A stretch of DNA of 15,440 bases from JAIYDJ01 sp038246975 (GTDB taxonomy: Bacteria; Pseudomonadota; Alphaproteobacteria; Rhodobacterales; Rhodobacteraceae): NCBI GenBank assembly GCA_038246975.1, contig JBBRVJ010000085.1, positions 1 through 15,440 of the forward strand, in the 5' to 3' direction. Numbering within the stretch: position 1 is the first letter of the stretch; each line of letters opens with the position of its first letter. This document shows positions 7,814-15,064 of the stretch, in pieces. The position numbers and the translations under genes are program-made. The notes under the pieces were generated by a model, which had not been told where the DNA came from, did not search any database, and worked only from the letters and a program-made list of their open reading frames with translations.

Positions 7814-8805
7814 GCCAATGTCTTTCCGTCCGACCCAAACCGATGCAACTTGTCCGCCTGCGGTGCCAGCCGCACCAGCGCGCCGTGATGCAACCCCATT
7901 TCCCCCGACCCCCGCACGTTGACCGTGCCGATGCCTTCGACAGCGATCTTGAGGAACGTGTCAGACCCCAGATGTTCGGCCAGACCGATGGTTCCGGTCC
8001 ATGGCCCGTCACCGTTGTCGATGTGTTCGGGCCGGATGCCGATGGTCGCCGCTCCATGCCTGGCCGCCTCTGCCCCCTCGATCAGGTTCATCTTCGGGCT
8101 GCCGATGAACCCCGCCACAAAGGTATTTGCAGGCGCGCGGTACAGGTCCAGCGGGCTGCCGACCTGTTCGATCCGCCCCGCGTTCAGCACCACGATCTTG
8201 TCGGCCATCGTCATCGCCTCGACCTGATCGTGGGTCACATAGACCATCGTGGTTTTCAACGACTGGTGCAGTTCGCTGATTTCCTGCCGCATGTTCACCC
8301 GCAAGGCGGCATCCAGATTAGACAGCGGTTCGTCGAACAGAAACGCCTTGGGCTCGCGCACGATCGCCCGCCCGATGGCCACGCGCTGCCGTTGCCCGCC
8401 CGACAACTGCCCCGGCTTTCGGTCCAGATAGGACCCGAGGTTCAACACCTTGGCCGCCGCCTCGACTTTGCGGTGCGCCTCGGCGGGGTCCATCCCGGCC
8501 ATCTTCAGCGGAAACAGGATGTTCTTGCGCACCGTCATGTGCGGATACAAGGCGTAAGATTGAAACACCATCGCCAGACCGCGCTTGGCGGGGGGCAGGT
8601 CGGTGGCGTCCATCCCGTCGATGGAAATGGTGCCCGAGGTGGTATCCTCCAGCCCTGCGATCAGCCGCAGCAGGGTGGACTTGCCGCAGCCCGAGGGCCC
8701 GACGAACACCACGAACTCTCCTTCGTTGATTTCCAGATCAATCGAGGGGATCACGTCCACGTCGCCGAAACTCTTGCGGACCTTGGAAAGCGTTATCTTG
8801 CCCAT
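7810..8805 (-). CDS. smoK: Polyol ABC transporter ATP-binding protein SmoK
   Basis: SmoK is the ATPase of a MalK/UgpC-type (CUT1) importer for sorbitol and mannitol. The protein is 331 residues. It shows Walker A GPSGCGKST (36-44), Q-loop Q82 (FQSYALYP), signature LSGGQ (134-138), Walker B FLFDEP (155-160) and H-loop H192, then a C-terminal OB-fold regulatory domain containing GIRPEHI. A GAGGGG ribosome-binding site overlaps the stop of the preceding smoG remnant, and the ATG follows that stop by 7 nt. The ATPase is intact although its own permeases are missing. It may be non-functional, or it may energise another CUT1 permease, as shared ATPases do in some bacteria; this is inference. Confidence 0.94.
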   Translation of the reverse strand: MGKITLSKVRKSFGDVDVIPSIDLEINEGEFVVFVGPSGCGKSTLLRLIAGLEDTTSGTISIDGMDATDLPPAKRGLAMVFQSYALYPHMTVRKNILFPLKMAGMDPAEAHRKVEAAAKVLNLGSYLDRKPGQLSGGQRQRVAIGRAIVREPKAFLFDEPLSNLDAALRVNMRQEISELHQSLKTTMVYVTHDQVEAMTMADKIVVLNAGRIEQVGSPLDLYRAPANTFVAGFIGSPKMNLIEGAEAARHGAATIGIRPEHIDNGDGPWTGTIGLAEHLGSDTFLKIAVEGIGTVNVRGSGEMGLHHGALVRLAPQADKLHRFGSDGKTLA

Positions 8806-8812
8806 GTTCCCC

Positions 8813-9031
8813 TCACTTCACCGCGTCGAAAGTCAGGCCGCGGACCAATTGTTTCTGGCTGAACCAGCCGAGGATCAGGATCGGTGCAATCGCCATCGTG
8901 CTGGCGGCTGAGAGCTTTGCGTAGAACAGGCCCTGCGGTGACGAAAAGCTGGCGATGAACTGGGTCAGCGGTGCGGCATCGGACGTGGTCAGTTGCAAGG
9001 TCCAGAACGCCTCGTTCCACGTCAGGATCCA
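8813..9031 (-). pseudogene. smoG: smoG remnant: C-terminal end of a polyol ABC permease
   Basis: About 70 C-terminal codons of a MalG-type inner-membrane permease survive. The reading begins around WILTWNEAFW, continues through AAPLTQFIASFSSPQG and a final hydrophobic segment (MAIAPILILGWF), and ends in the typical QKQLVRGLTFDAVK. Full-length proteins of this family are about 280 residues, so roughly three quarters is missing, including the EAA-loop that contacts the ATPase. Upstream of residue W the same frame gives a non-homologous sequence (VVERLARRL) that is the smoE remnant read in another frame. No start codon or ribosome-binding site precedes the fragment. It is adjacent to smoK as expected for the normal smoE-F-G-K order. 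Confidence 0.9.
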
Positions 9032-9359
9032 TAGTCGGCGGGCAAGTCGTTCAACGACACCAGCCAGCCCTGCTTGCCCCAGATCGGAACCTCGTAAGTG
9101 CCGATGGTCAGCACGTCGAACTGACCGCCCTTGGTGCGATGTCGGTGGTGACCTTCTGGCGCAGGACGTTCTCTTCCAAAGTCACCCATTCGACCTTGAT
9201 GTCGGGGTTCTTGGCATAAAAGTCGTCCATAAGCCCTTGCATGCGGATCATGTCACCGTTGTTCACGGTGGCGACAGTGATCGTGGTTTCGGCCATCGCG
9301 ACACCCGCAAGGGTCAGCATGGCCGTCGCGCCAAACAGCGCGCGGAGCGTCTTGTTCAT
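9032..9359 (-). pseudogene. smoE: smoE remnant: N-terminal part of the polyol-binding protein, frameshifted and truncated
   Basis: This is the start of the periplasmic sorbitol/mannitol-binding protein. The ATG at 9359 has a strong GGGAGGA ribosome-binding site at 9370-9364. Residues 1-23 form a signal peptide ending AMA|ETT, followed by TVNNGDMIRMQ, which is characteristic of SmoE. The frame is correct to about residue 75 (VTTDIA). One base is then missing near 9135-9137: the expected continuation TKGGQFDVLTIGTYEVPIWG is found in the next frame, while the original frame stops at 9108. In the second frame homology runs to ADY at about residue 110 and stops at 9022. A full protein is about 430 residues. 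The coding sequence then abuts the smoG remnant, so the rest of smoE, all of smoF and most of smoG are absent. Confidence 0.9.
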
Positions 9360-9363
9360 GGTA

Positions 9364-9414
9364 TCCTCCCTGAGCAGCGAATGAGCAATACATCGCTTGG
9401 TGGGCAATTACTCA
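9364..9414 (-). promoter_or_regulatory. Probable polyol-operon control region with TGAGCA repeats, plus the smoE ribosome-binding site
   Basis: The 112-nt gap between the regulator stop and the smoE start holds an imperfect inverted repeat: TGAGCAAT at 9382-9389 and ATTACTCA at 9407-9414 (7 of 8 positions symmetric, 17-nt spacer). A further direct copy of TGAGCA at 9371-9376 lies 11 bp, about one helical turn, from the first. The arrangement fits an operator for the SorC-family regulator encoded immediately upstream, which is inferred. The smoE ribosome-binding site GGGAGGA reads on the minus strand at 9370-9364. I cannot identify convincing -35/-10 hexamers. Confidence 0.5.
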
Positions 9415-9471
9415 CATTCGCCCCCCCATCGTCAATCCCTCTCTTCCGCTGCAGATGCGAAGGAATTCTTG

Positions 9472-10428
9472 TCAGGGTTGCAGCAAAATCGCCGCCGCCG
9501 TGGCCTCGTCGGTGATCAGGCCGTTGACGATGCGCCCGTTCAGGGCGGCCCAAAGCGGGCGCACCTTGCTTACTCCGGCCGCCACCGCGATGACCGGCCG
9601 GGTTTGCCCCGGCTCGACCCGCACCCCCCCCACCAACGCATTGCGCGGACTGTCCATGTAGCGGCCGTGATCATCGTAAACCCAGCCGGCAATTTCCCCA
9701 ATCGCCCCTTGGCCTTGCAGATCGTTCAGCGCCTCGCGCGACACGAACCCGTCCAGCGCAAGGGGTGCGTCGTTGCCCATCTGGCCCACGCCGACAAAGG
9801 TGACATCGGCCCGCTGCGCCAACGAAAACACCGCCTGCACCGGACGCAGCCGCATGAAGAACGCGCGCTCTTCGGGGGTATCGGAAATCACCGGAACCGG
9901 CATCGGGTAATAGGGCGCGTTCAGTTTTTCGGCGATCCGGCTGATCACGTCATACAGCGTCGCCGACCCATCCGGCGCGATGTTGCCCAACAGCGAGACG
10001 ATGCGGTGCTGTCGCGCATCGGTCGGGGCCAACTGCTCGGCCATGCCGCGCAACGCCCGCCCCGTGCCAAAGGCAATCACCTGCGATTCGGTCAGCCGCA
10101 GATAACGCTCCAACTCTGCCGCCGCCGCAGGGGCAATCGCCCGCGCCGGATCGGCGCCTGTGCCAAGGCTGGGCGCCACCCGACAGCGGGTCAGCGAAAA
10201 CCGGTCGGTCAGCGCGGCCTCAAGGTCCAGACACGCTCCGATCCGATGGTTCAGCCGCACATGGATCAACCCCTCGGCCATCGCGCGACTGACCAGCCGC
10301 TGTGCGCGTTGCCGACTGACGCCAAGTTCGGTCGCAATCTGGTCCTGCGTCATACCGCCGACGTAGTACAGCCATCCCGCGCGGGCGGCTTCGTCATGTA
10401 GGCTGGGCTCGTTGTCGCTGCGGCTCAT
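9472..10428 (-). CDS. SorC/DeoR-type sugar-binding transcriptional regulator, probable polyol operon regulator
   Basis: The 318-residue protein has the SorC-family architecture. A short N-terminal helix-turn-helix lies at about residues 26-47 (MTQDQIATELGVSRQRAQRLV). A sugar-phosphate isomerase-like effector domain spans about 62-318 and includes FGTGRALRGMAEQL and VGVGQMG. Members of this family bind a sugar or sugar phosphate and control the adjacent catabolic operon. Its position directly upstream of the smoE remnant, on the same strand, makes it the likely regulator of smoEFGKS-mtlK (the role given to SmoC/MtlR-like proteins elsewhere); the exact inducer is unknown. Its start overlaps the stop of the preceding HAD gene in an ATGA. 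The ORF is intact. Confidence 0.85.
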   Translation of the reverse strand: MSRSDNEPSLHDEAARAGWLYYVGGMTQDQIATELGVSRQRAQRLVSRAMAEGLIHVRLNHRIGACLDLEAALTDRFSLTRCRVAPSLGTGADPARAIAPAAAAELERYLRLTESQVIAFGTGRALRGMAEQLAPTDARQHRIVSLLGNIAPDGSATLYDVISRIAEKLNAPYYPMPVPVISDTPEERAFFMRLRPVQAVFSLAQRADVTFVGVGQMGNDAPLALDGFVSREALNDLQGQGAIGEIAGWVYDDHGRYMDSPRNALVGGVRVEPGQTRPVIAVAAGVSKVRPLWAALNGRIVNGLITDEATAAAILLQP

Positions 10429-11099
10429 CGGCGTTCCAGTTCGGGGGCGAGGTCGAAAAACGTCGCGAAATCATCGAAATGCAAGGCGGGTCGGCTGTCG
10501 TCCGGTTCTGACAGAGAACGCCCGCGCAAATGGCTGCCCCCGGTGAACCGCCACACCACCATCCCCGCCGCAAGCCCGGCCTTGATCCCCATCAGACTGT
10601 CCTCGATCACCAGACAGCGCGCAGGGTCCGCCCCCATCGCCTGTGCCGCGTGCAAGAACAGATCAGGCGCAGGTTTCCCCCGCGCCACCATGGTCGAGGT
10701 GAACAGATGCGGCCCCAGCAAATGCTCCAACCCCACCAGAGTCAAGGAAAGCTCCACCCGTTTGGGGCTGGACGAGGTCGCCACACAGTAAGGCCGCGCC
10801 AGCCGCCCGATCACCTCGGCCACCCCCGGCATGATCCGCAGCCCATCCGAAAACGCCGCCAACAGCCGCGCCCGGTAGACATCCTCGAAATCCTCGGGCA
10901 GGTCCAAACCGAACTCGCGTCGGATCTGCGCCATCACGACGGGGTAACTGCGCCCCAGAAAATGCTGCGCCACATAGGCCAGATCAATCTGCACCCCCAA
11001 CCCCGCCAGCGAGTCGACCAGCATCTGTGCGCTGATGATCTCTGAATCGATCAGCACGCCGTCGCAGTCGAAGATCACAAGGTCAATCGGCGGGGTCAT
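10425..11099 (-). CDS. HAD-superfamily hydrolase (subfamily IA), probable sugar/polyol phosphatase
   Basis: The 224-residue protein has all four HAD motifs: DCDGVLIDSE with nucleophile D11 and acid D13 (11-20), motif II T108/S109 (CVATSSSP), motif III K142 (ARGKPAPD) and motif IV E166/D167 (VIEDSLMGIKAG). The insertion between motifs I and II is helical, the C1 cap of phosphoglycolate-phosphatase or beta-phosphoglucomutase-like enzymes. The substrate cannot be read from sequence. The overlap with the SorC regulator gene suggests a role in the polyol locus, for example dephosphorylating a sugar phosphate effector. It begins 49 nt after idi on the same strand. Confidence 0.85.
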   Translation of the reverse strand: MTPPIDLVIFDCDGVLIDSEIISAQMLVDSLAGLGVQIDLAYVAQHFLGRSYPVVMAQIRREFGLDLPEDFEDVYRARLLAAFSDGLRIMPGVAEVIGRLARPYCVATSSSPKRVELSLTLVGLEHLLGPHLFTSTMVARGKPAPDLFLHAAQAMGADPARCLVIEDSLMGIKAGLAAGMVVWRFTGGSHLRGRSLSEPDDSRPALHFDDFATFFDLAPELERR

Positions 11100-11148
11100 G
11101 GCACAGGGTACGGCCGAAAAACCCCCCGCCCGTCAAGCGCCATTGGCG

Positions 11149-11679
11149 TCACACACCGACTGCCGCGCCGAAAATGCTGTCCTGATGTTCGTCCAGATAA
11201 ATCCGCAGCCAGGGCGTGAACCGCTCGGGCGACCGTTTCGTCTCGGCGGTCAACTCGGCCAGTCCGACCCAGCGCGTCTCGCACACTTCGTCGGGGTTCA
11301 GCGTCAGGGGCAAAGCCTGATCGGCCTTGGCCACAAAGATATCGACCACCTCATGTTCGGTCAGCCCGTCGCCCACCGCCGCGCGATATTCGATCTGCCC
11401 GGCGGGCCTCAGGTCCAGTCCGGTGATCCCCAATTCTTCACGCAAGCGGCGCACGGCGCAATCCGCCGCCGTCTCGCCCCAGCGTGGATGCGTGCAGCAG
11501 GTGTTCGCCCACAGCCCCGGCGTGTGATACTTGGCCAAGGCCCGCCGCTGGATCAACACCGAGGTCCCCGCCATCACGAACACCGACACCGCCAGATGCC
11601 GCAGGCCGCGCTGATGCACCTCCAGCTTTTCAACCGGAGCAAGCACGCCGTTCACAAAGGCAGGCACCATTTCAGACAT
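11149..11679 (-). CDS. idi: Isopentenyl-diphosphate delta-isomerase, type I
   Basis: This enzyme interconverts isopentenyl and dimethylallyl diphosphate, feeding carotenoid, phytol-chain and quinone synthesis. It is 176 residues, the same length as the R. capsulatus photosynthesis-cluster ORF176 as I recall it. Catalytic and metal residues align with the E. coli enzyme: H22 and H28 for the first metal histidines, catalytic C62 and H64 in NTCCTHP, a Nudix-like GE...RREEL stretch at 68-84, and E108/E110 in TEHEVVDIF for E114/E116. The ATG overlaps the bchP stop by 8 nt, so it is co-translated with the bacteriochlorophyll tail genes, which consume its product as geranylgeranyl diphosphate. Confidence 0.95.
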   Translation of the reverse strand: MSEMVPAFVNGVLAPVEKLEVHQRGLRHLAVSVFVMAGTSVLIQRRALAKYHTPGLWANTCCTHPRWGETAADCAVRRLREELGITGLDLRPAGQIEYRAAVGDGLTEHEVVDIFVAKADQALPLTLNPDEVCETRWVGLAELTAETKRSPERFTPWLRIYLDEHQDSIFGAAVGV

Positions 11680-12850
11680 GCGACGGCTTCACCAATCCCA
11701 ACAGATGGGCCACATTCTTGAACCCGATCTTGATATGGGCCATCGGACGCGCCGCGACCAGTTTCTTGTTCATGTAGGCCTCGAAGGTCAGCTTCTGCAC
11801 GTCGATGTCATGGCACAGGCTGACAAAGCGCTCGCGCCGCATGTCGGATTTGTAATAGGCGTCCTGCATCGACCGCAGCACTTTGAACACCGTGCCGTGG
11901 TCCTTCATGAACAGCTTGCGCGCCAGTTTCAGATCGCTCGCCTTGCGCGAGGCCAGAAACGCCAGCGCCGCCGTCGCCGCCACCCGGCCGCCGATCATTG
12001 CGTAGAAAATCCCCTCGCCCGACGAAGGCGCCACCACCCCCGCCGCATCGCCCGCAAGCAGCACATCGCGCCCGTTGTCCCAACGGTCCATCGGATGCAG
12101 CGGGATCGGCGCGCCTTCGCGGCGGATCGTCTCGCAGCCGGTCAGACCGGACGAGGCGCGTAGATCGGCCGTTGCCTGCTTCAGGTCGATGCCATCCACC
12201 ATGGTCCCCATGCCGACCGACACCGTCTTGCCATGCGGGAACACCCAGCCATAGAAATCGGGGCTGATCTTGCCGTCATAGATCACGTCGCAGCGGGTCG
12301 GGCTATAGTCGGCATTGGCAGGCGGGGCCTTGATGATCTCGTGATAGGCGATGACATAGGGGATCTTGTCGCCACCCGGCACTTCGGTCTTGGCGACGTT
12401 CGACCGCGCGCCATCGGCCCCGATCACCAGCCGCGTGGTGATGCGCCGCTCTTCGCCGCTGGCCTTCTCGCGGTAGACCAGATGGGTGCCGTCGCTGTCC
12501 CGCTCGATCCGCAGATAGGTGCCGGTCAGCCGGGTGGCCCCGGCACCCGTCGCGCGATCCCGCAGGAATTCGTCGAAGTGCTCGCGGTCCACCATGCCGA
12601 CGAAACCGCCCTCGATGTGGATATCGACCTTGCGCTGCGTGGGCGAGATCATGCGCGCGATGTTCACCTTGGCCACGATCTGGCTGTCGGGAATGTTGAA
12701 ATCCGATATCAGACGCGGCGGAATGGCCCCGCCACAGGGCTTGATCCGACCGTCCCGGTCCAGCATCGCCACGCGGCGACCCGCCAGCGCCAGGATCTGC
12801 GCCGCCGACGCGCCCGAAGGCCCGCCACCCACCACCACGACGTCATACAT
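11672..12850 (-). CDS. bchP: Geranylgeranyl reductase BchP
   Basis: BchP is a flavoprotein that reduces the geranylgeranyl tail of bacteriochlorophyll a (or GGPP) to phytyl in three steps. The protein is 392 residues, normal for the family. It starts with a Rossmann FAD motif VVVVGGGPSGASAA (4-17), has TRLVIGADGARS at 139-150, and the second FAD motif DVLLAGDAAGVVAPSSGEGI at 262-281. It lies 3 nt after the PucC-like gene and overlaps idi. The order bchG - PucC-like - bchP - idi is that of Rhodobacter photosynthesis clusters. No defects are visible. Confidence 0.96.
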   Translation of the reverse strand: MYDVVVVGGGPSGASAAQILALAGRRVAMLDRDGRIKPCGGAIPPRLISDFNIPDSQIVAKVNIARMISPTQRKVDIHIEGGFVGMVDREHFDEFLRDRATGAGATRLTGTYLRIERDSDGTHLVYREKASGEERRITTRLVIGADGARSNVAKTEVPGGDKIPYVIAYHEIIKAPPANADYSPTRCDVIYDGKISPDFYGWVFPHGKTVSVGMGTMVDGIDLKQATADLRASSGLTGCETIRREGAPIPLHPMDRWDNGRDVLLAGDAAGVVAPSSGEGIFYAMIGGRVAATAALAFLASRKASDLKLARKLFMKDHGTVFKVLRSMQDAYYKSDMRRERFVSLCHDIDVQKLTFEAYMNKKLVAARPMAHIKIGFKNVAHLLGLVKPSHV

Positions 12851-12853
12851 TGT

Positions 12854-14137
12854 CTATTCCCCCGGAACCATGTTGCGTGAAACCCGGTGCCCTGCACCGT
12901 CGATGATTTGCGCGGCCATCCCGGCCGCAAAAAGAAACAAGACCGCTTCAAGGCTGAACACCACCCCGAACGCCTGCGCGTCACTGGTCAAGGTGCGCGC
13001 CACATCGACCAGCGCCGCCCCGGTCAACCCGCCGAAGCCGAAGGCAATCGCCTGACTTGCCCCCCAAAGCCCCATCCGTGTGCCTTCGCGCGCATGGCGA
13101 CCCTCGCCGGCCAGCGCCATCATCGACCCGATGGCCGCGACCGCGAACATGCCGTTGAACAGGCCGAGGGCGATCACGGCAGGCTGCAACAGCGCCAAAG
13201 CCCCCAGCATCCCGACCGCCGAAATCGCCAGCAGCGCCGCCGCCGACCCAAGGCAGCCCGTCACCACCCACAACCGCAGCGACCCGACCCGCAACCCGGT
13301 GGCTGCGATGCCCACCAGCAGCATGCCAATGAACACTCCGCCATTCTGCGCCCCCGACAGCGTCGTCGTCTGCCCCGGCGTCAGACCGAACACCAACCCG
13401 GCATAGGGCTCGAGGATCAACTCCTGCATCGAATAGGCGGCCATCGACAGAAAGATGAAGATCGTGAAAGAGCGCGCCCGCCGTTCGGCCCAGATCTCGG
13501 CCAGACCCTGACGGAACGGCATCGGGGCGGCCTCGGCTGCCCTGACATGCCGCGCCTCGATCCCCCAGATCGCCGCCGAAGTCAGCACAACCGCGCCCAC
13601 GCCCAGACCTGCCACCACCTCCAGCAAACGTAGCGGCGTGTAGGGGTCGATCAGATGGCCCACCACAGTAGCCGTCACCGCAATGCCGAAAATCATCATC
13701 AGCCAGGTGATCGTCGCCGCCGCCGCCCGCCTGCGCGGATGCGTGGCGGTGGCAAGCAGGGCCAGGAGCGACGTCCCCGACGCCCCGACCCCCAACCCGA
13801 TCATCGCATAGGCCAGAACCGACAGCGCCAGCCCGGCCGCAAAGCTGCCCTCAAACAACGTCACCGCGAGTGATGCAAGAAACGCGCCCGACGCCAGAAC
13901 AGCCATCCCGCCAATGATGAACACCGTCCGGTTGCCGCCCGTGTCGCTGCGAAAACCCCAGGTCGGCCGGGTGATCTGAATCCCGTAATGCAGCCCCACC
14001 AACAGCCCCGGCAGCACCGCAGGCAGCGCCAGTTCCACCACCATCAGACGGTTCAGCGTCGACGTCGTCAGAACCACGATCGCCCCAAGGCACAGTTGCA
14101 CCAGACCTAGCCGGACAATCGAGGCCCAGGTCAGCAT
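12854..14137 (-). CDS. PucC/LhaA (BCD)-family membrane protein, ORF428-like
   Basis: The protein is 427 residues, of the MFS-related PucC/LhaA/Bch2 family, with about 12 predicted membrane segments. It carries the family signature after the first two helices, HYGIQITRPTWGFRSDTGGNRT (residues 50-71), where RPxWGxxSD is the core. Paralogues PucC and LhaA assist assembly of light-harvesting complexes. The member located between bchG and bchP (about 428 residues in R. capsulatus) has a less clear role, perhaps delivery of bacteriochlorophyll from the synthase. The start at 14137 shares one base with the bchG stop (TGATG). A longer reading from 14323 is just bchG read in another frame. Confidence 0.9.
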   Translation of the reverse strand: MLTWASIVRLGLVQLCLGAIVVLTTSTLNRLMVVELALPAVLPGLLVGLHYGIQITRPTWGFRSDTGGNRTVFIIGGMAVLASGAFLASLAVTLFEGSFAAGLALSVLAYAMIGLGVGASGTSLLALLATATHPRRRAAAATITWLMMIFGIAVTATVVGHLIDPYTPLRLLEVVAGLGVGAVVLTSAAIWGIEARHVRAAEAAPMPFRQGLAEIWAERRARSFTIFIFLSMAAYSMQELILEPYAGLVFGLTPGQTTTLSGAQNGGVFIGMLLVGIAATGLRVGSLRLWVVTGCLGSAAALLAISAVGMLGALALLQPAVIALGLFNGMFAVAAIGSMMALAGEGRHAREGTRMGLWGASQAIAFGFGGLTGAALVDVARTLTSDAQAFGVVFSLEAVLFLFAAGMAAQIIDGAGHRVSRNMVPGE

Positions 14138-15045
14138 CACGGCCCCACCTCCAGCGTGCGCACCGCAAAGGCCGAGACCATCATGCCGCTGACGAACAGG
14201 GTGATCCCCGTGCCGTTGTACCATGGCGTGTTGCCCTTGGGGTCTTTCAGCAGCGTTTTCATCGCCCAAAGCTGCAGGATCAGCAGCACCGTAATCGCCA
14301 GCGCATGCCACGGACGGCCCCACACCAACAGCAACGCAATCACCAGCAGTTGCGCCAGCCCCATCACTGTACAGGCGACCCGCGCCGCCACATCCGGCCC
14401 CAAGGTGACCGGCAAGGACCGCACGCCATGCAGCTTGTCACCCTCCAGCGCCTTGAAATCGTTCAGCGTCATGATCCCATGCGCCCCGAACGAATACAGC
14501 AGCGCCAGCGTGATCACTTCGAACGACGGCAACCCGGCGGCCAGAACGGCGGCGCCGGTAAACCACGGCAGCCCCTCGTAACACAGACCAACCAGCCCCG
14601 GCCCCCACCAGCCCGACCGCTTCATCCGGATCGGTTCGACCGAATAGGCCCAGGCGGCTAGCACACCCAACACCGTCGCGGCAAACCCCCATGGCCCCAG
14701 AAACCACCCCATCGCCAAGGACAGGACCGACATCGCCAGCGCGATCCATAACCCCCAGCGCCCCGGAATCCGGCCCGACGGGATCGGCCGATGCGGCTCG
14801 TTCACCGCATCGACATGCCGGTCGCACCAGTCATTCGCCGCCTGGCTCATGCCACAGACCACCGGTCCGGCCAGCACGACGCCCAGCAGCACAAGCGGCC
14901 ACGCTTCCAGCGGCGACACCCCGGCGGACACGATGCCGCACAGATAGGCCCACATCGGCGGGAACCATGTTATGGGCTTTATAAGCTCCAGCATCGCACG
15001 CGGCTGGGGCAGGGAGGAGGGGTGTAAGTTTTGCGAGACATCCAT
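14137..15045 (-). CDS. bchG: Bacteriochlorophyll synthase BchG
   Basis: BchG esterifies bacteriochlorophyllide a with geranylgeranyl or phytyl diphosphate in the membrane. The 302-residue UbiA-family protein has about eight to nine membrane segments. The first Asp-rich diphosphate/Mg site is NDWCDRHVDAVNEPHRP (71-87; core D75-x3-D79) and the second is NDFKALEGDK (195-204). The ATG at 15045 is the most upstream possible in frame, since a stop codon lies two codons before it. It has no Shine-Dalgarno sequence, and a PpsR palindrome ends one base before it. M18 (ATG at 14994, start of MLELIKPITWFPP) is an alternative, but I recall the N-terminal stretch before it being partly conserved in Rhodobacter BchG (SLHPRSVPEPRALLELIKP). 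Confidence 0.95.
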   Translation of the reverse strand: MDVSQNLHPSSLPQPRAMLELIKPITWFPPMWAYLCGIVSAGVSPLEAWPLVLLGVVLAGPVVCGMSQAANDWCDRHVDAVNEPHRPIPSGRIPGRWGLWIALAMSVLSLAMGWFLGPWGFAATVLGVLAAWAYSVEPIRMKRSGWWGPGLVGLCYEGLPWFTGAAVLAAGLPSFEVITLALLYSFGAHGIMTLNDFKALEGDKLHGVRSLPVTLGPDVAARVACTVMGLAQLLVIALLLVWGRPWHALAITVLLILQLWAMKTLLKDPKGNTPWYNGTGITLFVSGMMVSAFAVRTLEVGP

Positions 15046-15046
15046 G

Positions 15047-15064
15047 TGTCAACTAAACATTACA
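15047..15064. promoter_or_regulatory. PpsR/CrtJ operator 1 at the bchG start
   Basis: The site TGTCAACTAAACATTACA is a perfect TGT-N12-ACA palindrome, the binding consensus of PpsR (CrtJ), the aerobic repressor of photosystem genes. It ends one base before the bchG ATG. The gene for the regulator, ppsR, is the next gene upstream, so the repressor and its target are adjacent. Binding here would cover the region where RNA polymerase or an initiating ribosome must sit. The assignment is by consensus and context. Confidence 0.8.

Noticed and set aside
7843..8862. 339-residue plus-strand ORF opposite smoK
   Set aside because: It is the mirror of the smoK coding sequence, with no recognisable domain or ribosome-binding site.
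9108..9407. smoE start at 9407 and an intact 99-residue protein
   Set aside because: The first 16 residues come from the operator region. The signal peptide and strong ribosome-binding site belong to ATG 9359, and the C-terminal PRAVSSTC is frameshift product.
11108..11136. TTGACG (minus strand) as the -35 of a promoter for the HAD gene
   Set aside because: No acceptable -10 lies 16-18 nt downstream; the sequence there is GC-rich.
12854..14323. 489-residue reading of the PucC-like protein
   Set aside because: The first 62 residues are bchG read in another frame. Homology and the membrane pattern begin at ATG 14137.
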